From Burhinus oedicnemus (Eukaryota > Chordata > Aves > Charadriiformes > Burhinidae), in the NCBI GenBank assembly GCA_008921705.1, contig VFFE01007035.1, positions 627,119-691,118 of the forward strand: a stretch of 64,000 nt of DNA, written 5' to 3'. The position numbers and the translations under genes were made by a program. Below are positions 57,291-64,000 of the stretch, piece after piece (positions within the stretch are counted from its first letter, which is position 1; the number at the start of each line of letters is the position of its first letter). The notes under the pieces were generated by a model. It saw only the letters and a program-made list of their open reading frames with translations. It was not told where the DNA came from and made no database searches.

Positions 57291-59278
57291 TGGGAGTACT
57301 CAGTGGAGCTCTGAGGAGACATCTTCTTTGTGGAGGGAGGGGGGATGTTAGTGGAAACAAATGAATGACTGGGGTTTTGGTGGGGTCTAGTTAGGTGTTC
57401 CAGGAGTTTTCAGTGAAATTGGTTCTCCTGGGTGATTTAAGGGCAACTCTTTCCTGATCTGTATCACATTTCCTGTGAATTCACTTGCAAAAACAAATTT
57501 GATTTTGGCCTTATGATTTCAGTCATCATCCCAAAAAGAACGGACCATCAAACAATTTGTATTAATCTACAGAGACATTTGTCCCTTCCTCTGCTGCCTT
57601 CATCCTGCTGCTTCGAAAGCATGATCAGGGTGTGAAGGTGTAGACTGAATTGCCAGGTCTTCTTGGTCCTACTCCAAGCTCACCAAGATAGTCTCTCACA
57701 CCTAGGTCTCATTGCCTCCTGTCTTGTGGCTGTGAATGAAACCTGGACCCTGTGAGAAGTTCCATTCTGACAAAGCCTTGATGTCACCATGAGACCACTC
57801 TTTCAGGAAGGTGTCCTTCCTGAATATCCATCAAACCAAAAGTTTCCCATGCTGCTGGACAGAAGACGAATACACTGTTATCTCTCACTAGAGGAAAGCC
57901 TATGTTACGGTAGATCCACAGTTCCGCAATGTACACAGCCAGAGTTATTCTGAGAGGTAGAGCAATAACTCTAATGCAAGACAGAAGACATAACAAGCAA
58001 GTGGAAATTTTTACATAAAAGAAAATATCTGAGGCTACAACAGATATTAATGAACTGAGAAAACAGACAGATGTACATTAGGGATTTGAGTGATACCTGG
58101 GAGCACATTTTATTTTATTTTGTTCATATTTTTACATCTGGCACTTTCACCATATTAATGATTTAAGGAATAATTATTGTAAGGTTGAGTTTCCTTTTAA
58201 AAACTTTCAGTGTTCCATCCTGGAATTCATTCCAGATGCTGGTAACTAAAACTAAAGAAACATGCTTCAAAATGATAGTCTTCTCCAAGTCAGGATGACA
58301 GCAAAATATGTAAACGACCAATGGCTCTCCGAGCCGCTTGGTTCTTTATGAGCTATCTGATTCCTCTCCAGTTTGTTTAAAATTTTTACCATGCAGATGT
58401 TCCTTCGGGTGACCAATTTTTATAGTTTTGAAAAGATTATATCAGTTTTCCATGGTATTGTGTTACTGTATTTCTTGGATTTTTTTATAGCACTTGAAAG
58501 GCTAATTTCTTAATCAGACATTACTAGTGGAATGTAGAAAGAGAGGTTAAAAAGCCAAACTGGCACTGAGAATTAAACACAGGTTCGTAATAATATGAAA
58601 GGAAAACAAAAAGCATCAAGTTGAGGATGTTGTTATTGAATGAAAGTTGAGAAAACTGCTAGGAACATGCATTTTTTATTATTATCAAAGGTGTTAAAAT
58701 ATATACATAGCATATGTTTGGCACTGAATTGTTGTTACGCAGTTCTGTAGTATTCAGCTGTCTTGGATAAAAACTATCACTTTGATACTGGAAAATTATT
58801 ATGAAAATGTTAGTTTTGGGCCTACTAGTAAAAAGCAAAGATTGTCTTGCATGCCAGTAAGGTTTCAGTGGAGGGTTTGCACTGTTTCCAGAAACCATCT
58901 TTGGCAACCACTGAGTTTCACCTCCGTCAACAAGTCTGCATAACATTTTGTCCTTCTTTATCCTTGTCAGGAGAGCTGATGGGGGAGACAAGAGATTCCA
59001 ATTGGCTTCACACCCTGAAATTCAGAGACACATTTCAAACACCACTTTAGGATTATAAGTAGCAGCTGAAACAGGATTTAAGAAATGCTGGTACAAACAT
59101 TAAGAAGTACTCAGAAAGAAAGGGAAAAAGAAAAATCCCACTATGGGATTATTCTGTTTTGTTTCAAGGAAAGCATGAATGCTGTTATATTGACACAGAG
59201 CTCACGTAGATGCGCGGCTTGGGTTCTCTCCAGTGCTACCGTGATTGCAACACTCAGACCAGGGGCAGGTTGGGTTTG
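57291..59278. other. Non-coding unique sequence
   Basis: No gene is supported. 58080-58640 is AT-rich with a TTTTATTTTATTTTG run near 58108-58122. The 110-codon minus frame at 58659-58991 has no recognised domain. Confidence 0.6.
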
Positions 59279-59292
59279 TTTTTTTTTTTTTT
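59279..59292. repeat. Poly-T tract (14 T)
   Basis: Fourteen T followed by CCACCAG. A 98-codon minus frame reads it as lysine. Confidence 0.9.
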
Positions 59293-61480
59293 CCACCAGT
59301 TCCCAAACTCCAGGTTTATTCGGCTCTAGGTTTTGAGCCGGGCTCATCCCTCCAACAGGTACGTTGTTTCCAAAGTCTTTTGAGAGGTATTTTATTTCTG
59401 GAAGTTTAAGATTCAAAATGTGCCGCCTATTTCCCACAGAGTAGTTTCCATTGAGTCATATCATGTTCATGGGAACAAAAAAACAAACCAGAGCTGTGTT
59501 AGTTTATAGTATTGTGTAAATGTTACGTAACTTGGCTTCTGAGAGTTTTCTTTGCCTTTTTCTGGAGCTCTGGAAATCGGCCACAGCTAGAGGCAGGACG
59601 CAGAGCTGGTGGTGTTGGCGCTCCAGCTGGTGTTAGCAATTTCTCTGGAGCCTAGTCAGGGAGTCCTGCTCGCATGACTGGCATTAAATCATCAAGCTTA
59701 GGGTCAGGCATAAGTTTTTCGTCAGATGACAGAAGCTGAGACCTGTCACCTCTTCTTTGTCTTCAGCAGCAGCGCAGAGCACAGCCCGCTGCTGAGGATC
59801 ACCTGGGAATTAGCACCTAACAAACCCCCTTGCTGCTTGCAGGACCCCATGGCATCTCAGTGCCTGTAATCTTTCCCGCTCTCCTCCTGTTTTATGTTGT
59901 AATTTGTGGCTTTTGGTCTTTTCTGCAGCTTGTTTCAAGCTTGTTACAAGTTTGGGGGAAATGTTTTGCAGCTTCCTCTGTGTGTATGAGAGGGGAAACA
60001 GGAGCACAAGTGCTGTATATCCTACATCTCCATCCTTTTAGCAGTTGCAGGGGACTTGATCTCATTCGGCTCCTCCGTGCCGAGGTAGAGATGTACTTGG
60101 CAGCAGGAAATGAATTGGCGTGATACAGAAACGTTGATCTTTGCGGTGCTGGGGGCTTAGTGCCTGGTGCGTGTGAAAACGCATGTGAAAAACCAAGTGC
60201 ACTCTCTGCTCATTGGATTGGGGATGAGAACAAGTCCTCAGGCAAGCTGCTTTTTCTAAACCAGTGGGAAATATCTTTACCAACTTATTTCTGTCCCCTG
60301 CTCTTCAAAACATTCCTTAGTTTTGAATAGTTGCGTTGTTGCCCAAAGATATCTGCCTGCAATCCCATGCAAATGATTTTGGAGCAGAAGCGGTGTTTCG
60401 ACCGAGGAGACATGAGACTTCCTGGGGGAGCGTCTGCCCAGAGCGGGGCTAGCACTAGCCAAGGTTACTAGCTGCCTCATTTCCACCGCTGTGGAATCCA
60501 TGTGCACAAAACACCGTAAGCCAAACCACAGGCTACAAATTAGATTTTCTTCTAAAAATCATCAGCAACCCAAGCTGGCATTTTCTTTTTGATGCATTTT
60601 ACTTTTCAGACTCTTGGGGAGGTGGCTATCTTGACTTCAGGTTGGTAGCCTTGGGAGTCAGAGCAGCTGCCTGACCTCAGGTGCACGTCCCAGAGGCTGA
60701 AGAGCCGTACCTGCAGAGACCTGTGGACTGAGCGGGAGCGATGCTGAGAAGGCCATTAAGAGCTGAACTTTATCCAATACAATTCGGAATAAATCAAGCA
60801 CTTCTGAGCCTTCCAACAAGCTTGATCAAAACATAATGCACCTCTTCGCTCAGCTGTTGTCTTCCACTCCTTTTCCTCCCCCTCAGCCTGAATTAAGTGA
60901 AGCCATCCATCGGTTCACATGAGGAGGAGGGCTGTGCAGTTTCTATGCCAGACATACGGTCTCTCACCAGATTGACCTGGAACTGGCTTGTTTGGTATGA
61001 AAAACTACTGTTAATATTATGATCAATATTAAGTAAAATAAATAGACCATAAAGAACACAAAACCTGGGTCCTCTGCCACTGGAGGAAGAGGATGCTCCA
61101 ACCAGACATGCTGTAGGAGAAGGGCAACAAGGGCATGTTCCCTTTGATCTCTCTGAATTTGAAGGGTGGTAGCTTGATAGATTACGGGTAGGTTTAACTC
61201 TCTGAAAAGTATTTACAAATACCAGAATGATGTTTCTGGTTGCTCGGGCTACACTGTAGACCTGACGCTTCCATTCTCTGCTATTAAGGTTCCCATGCCT
61301 TTATGCTGGGGTAGAACTGACCTTTTGCTGTGCTCATCTGTACTGCAAGTGTGCTGTTCTCTGAGGGAAGAGAAATGGAGACACTTTAGGTGGCATTTTG
61401 TTTCCTACACAACAGCCGTTTAAGTGAGAAATCAAGGAGCTTACTTAAGAAAAGGCAGTGAAGGAAAATACAGATATTTA
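59293..61480. other. Non-coding unique sequence
   Basis: No gene, RNA gene or clear repeat is seen. GGGAGTCAGAGCAGCTGCCT near 60653 weakly recalls the MIR head but is not followed by supporting sequence. Confidence 0.6.
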
Positions 61481-61489
61481 TACAAATGT

Positions 61490-62260
61490 GAAGTATCTTG
61501 CAAGAAAAAAATAATTGGAAATTAATGTATTTTTCTCAAAAATCCAAAATAATTTGTATTGAAAGGGTTATTAGGGTTGAGAAAATAAACATTTCCTGTT
61601 GTGGTTTCTGCAAAATATCTCCAGTGGCAGTTGGGTATTACCTTAGAGTCATCTATAATTTGTGTTCTCTAGGGAAATATTTCTGTGATTACATATAGGT
61701 CTGGAAGTTACACTAAGTACGTCTCTCCTGGATCAATGCGCCCTGGAAATCTTTATCTTCATTACTTATAGCCTCCATCATTCCAGTGCTCTGAAGAATA
61801 CATTTAAAGTATCAAGCGTAGTCATTATAGTGCAATAGGAAATAGTCTAATAAATTATCTGCCCTGTTATTGTTTCTAGGACAAATATTGGATGTAGGAA
61901 AGATTTATTAGATGGATATATTTGTGAATTTATCTTATAAATTAAATTTTTTGGAAACTGGGTCTATTCTTCACACCAAGACCCCACAAGGATTTAATTA
62001 AAGGCCTATTAGTCAAACTAATTCCTGACATGACATAGGTTTCTATTACACAAACATATTTGACTTTCCAAACATGCTTGCAAGATTTGGCATTTTGCTG
62101 AGAGATACCTATTGATAAACATAATTGGGAGAAATTACTGAAAATAAATGCGGGCTTTCACTGGACATATAAATTACCTCGTATTACCGGTGCATGAGAA
62201 TAAAACAACATACTTTAGAATAATCTACTGCTATAAAATCACTTCTACTAAGACAGATGC
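61490..62260. promoter_or_regulatory. Long AT-rich candidate regulatory block
   Basis: Non-repetitive AT-rich DNA with GGAAATTAATGTATTTTTC, CCAAAATAATTTGTATTG, GGATTTAATTAAAGGCC (with GGCCTATTAGTCAAACTAAT following), TTGATAAACATAATTGGG and TTACCTCGTATTACCGG. Several words carry TAAT/ATTA cores and one forkhead-like ATAAACA. Conserved-element texture only. Confidence 0.28.
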
Positions 62261-62639
62261 AGAATATTGGAACTGACCCCTTATTTAGAGAGCAAAAAGG
62301 TAAGGCCCACACACGCTTCCAAACCAGACCCAAATTTTGAAGATATAACATGGACATGAAAAATAAGTCTATGTTACAATGTAGCTAAAGCAAAATGGCA
62401 AGAGAATTGTGGCGCCGCCAGATGCAGCACACACCTGGGATTCGGGACATCGGAGCTCCCCTCCCGTCTACGTCACACATTTCCATACGACCTTGGGATC
62501 TAAGCCAGGGTCCTGTTTGGACCTTGCTTATGACCTCGCAATTGCGTTTTTCCTGGGCTGTAGAGAATCCAGGCTCAGTCTGAATCTTTCATCACTCTCT
62601 TAAATGCAGACGGCATTGGTCATGACATCTCCATGGGAC

Positions 62640-62742
62640 AATTGCAGGGATAATTGTACTATTTCACACTCACCTGTAGAATAGGGATAACAGTATTTCC
62701 AGCTGCTTCTCTCTGTATGGTTTTTAGAACAGAGATTAGGTA
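62640..62742 (+). repeat. MIR-type SINE fragment
   Basis: CACCTGTAGAATAGGGATAA followed by CAGTATTT (62671-62698) matches the MIR phrase 'catctgtaaaatggggataatagtacct'. Downstream, TCTCTGTATGGTTTTTAGAA and CAGAGATTAGG fit 'catagggttgttgtgaggatta' loosely. Confidence 0.55.
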
Positions 62743-64000
62743 AAGGTGATACCATAATGGGGTTTTGGTCTCGGTTTTGCTTCTGTACCAATAACAGCAT
62801 CAGTGGCTGCAGTTAGGGATGGGTAGCCATGGGCCTTGGATGAGCCTGCCGCTGGAAGTCAGACCTGACAGAAGTTAATAGGAACAAACATAATTACAGC
62901 TCTTCACCTTTCAGTCAGGGGGTTTGTATAGTGTGACTGGACATTACTGAGCCTGGTTTAGGTTTAGACACAGCAGATATGCCTTGGGGTCTTTTCCAGT
63001 GTTGGTTTCTTTGAGTCTATTAGATGTTTTCACACAGAGGTTTTACAGTGACTGCTGATACATCATATCTCAGCTAATTCAGCAGACACCTTGGTACAAT
63101 TAGTAAGAAGATATTCCCCTATCACATCTAGAATGAAGCTTATTTTACAGCTTCTTGGCACAGAAAGTATTTTGCTAACCTCTTGCTCCAGAACCATAGA
63201 GGTAGAATTCATCAGATTAACATTTTAGCTTTGCGGCTTCATCAGAAGAGTCTTTTGCTGTCTGCATCTCCTGAAAGGACAGCGATCCCCTTCTAACGCC
63301 CCTGTATTAGCTTGTGAGCACGTCGGTCAGATTTTAAAGGCAGCCTTGCTCTTACCAAGACAATAAATAAAGAAGGATTGCTTCGTCAGTTCCCATCTAC
63401 AACCTAAGACCATATCTGCAGGTTTAAATCACTCTGCTTTAATTTTGGTGAGTACGACACAGGGAGAAGAAGCAAACCTTCCCCTCCCACCGCTGGCGCA
63501 CAGATTGTGCCGATGGTGGGTGAAGGTGCCACACGGCACTTGTGGTTTGATTCAGGCCCACCCTGGTAACAAATTGCTTGTGGAGGAGAATGGCTCTGAG
63601 CCAACGCATTTGGCTGACTGGTTTTGAGTGAAAATTTGATTAATGAAAAAGCTTTCTGCAACCATTTGCATTATTCAGTAAAAGTATGGCTTGATTTTTT
63701 ACAAGTTTATCTGAAAATATTTTTAAAACCCAAACATTTTTATCCAAACTATTTTTTTTCCTTTACCAAAATCTATGTTTTTAAAAGCTAAACATTGAAG
63801 TTTCGAGATTTTTTGGTGGACAAATAGGCTCTTGTCCTGTATCCCTAAAACCCTAATCTCAACATCTATGGAATTTTGTATTCAGTTTCATTCTTTTCTG
63901 TTCACACCAGTCAGAACAAGGCTGACATTTTTAAAAAAAAAAAAACAAATATAGGTGAAACTGGGGCCTGGGCTGCTACAAAACAGTATGGAAAATGTAT
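62743..64000. other. Non-coding unique sequence to window end
   Basis: No gene is seen. An A13 run lies at 63933-63945. The final 300 bp are AT-rich without structure. An 85-codon minus frame and a 60-codon plus frame overlap at 63404-63661 with no motif. Confidence 0.6.

Noticed and set aside
60650..60720. Possible MIR head
   Set aside because: Only one short phrase matches and the downstream MIR phrases are missing.

Overview
This window looks like a non-coding stretch of a vertebrate nuclear genome, most likely a sauropsid (bird, crocodilian or turtle). No protein-coding gene can be supported. Open frames are all short (218 codons at most), overlap on both strands, carry no family motif I recognise and sit in GC-rich or strand-skewed sequence where stops are rare by chance. 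There are no prokaryotic signals, no tRNA or rRNA, no CRISPR array and no recognisable virus or endogenous retrovirus. The vertebrate assignment rests on long A/T and TG simple repeats, patchy CpG clustering in otherwise CpG-poor DNA, degraded MIR-type SINE pieces, and an assembly gap inside a poly-G run. The sauropsid assignment rests on fragments of an old repeat family with phrases like 'TTTGGATCAGGCCC' and 'TCAAATTCTGCTC', which I associate with archosaur and turtle genomes. No Alu, L1 or other young mammalian repeat is visible. No fresh avian CR1 3' end (ATTCTATG octamer tail) is visible either.

Layout. 1-4.1 kb is unremarkable unique sequence. 4.1-7 kb has a TG microsatellite, an old palindromic repeat and two CpG-rich patches. 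7-12.2 kb shows nothing definite. 12.2-13.4 kb joins an AT-rich, homeodomain/POU-word-rich block to a G-quadruplex motif and a CpG cluster. 13.7-20.2 kb has degraded old repeats, a 97-bp tandem duplication (18.46-18.65 kb) and a MIR piece. 20.2-21.3 kb is GC-rich and ends in the poly-G/N gap. 23-27 kb is the most CpG-rich and structurally odd part, with opposite-skew purine and pyrimidine tracts around a candidate conserved block and an 11-bp perfect hairpin. 28-44 kb is AT-rich with candidate regulatory blocks, a large inverted repeat at 37.6 kb and a near-consensus RFX X-box at 42.85 kb. 44-64 kb is AT-rich with more old MIR/L2-like debris.

The best reading is a long intron or intergenic regulatory region (gene desert). 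Few young repeats, several dense AT-rich blocks of transcription-factor-like words and scattered CpG clusters fit a developmental regulatory landscape. I cannot name the locus, the neighbouring gene or the species. All enhancer and repeat-family calls were made by eye and need alignment. I did not find a convincing undescribed coding or defence-type system; the most testable leads are the 37.6-kb inverted repeat, the 42.7-43.1-kb X-box block and the 23.8-25.3-kb block.
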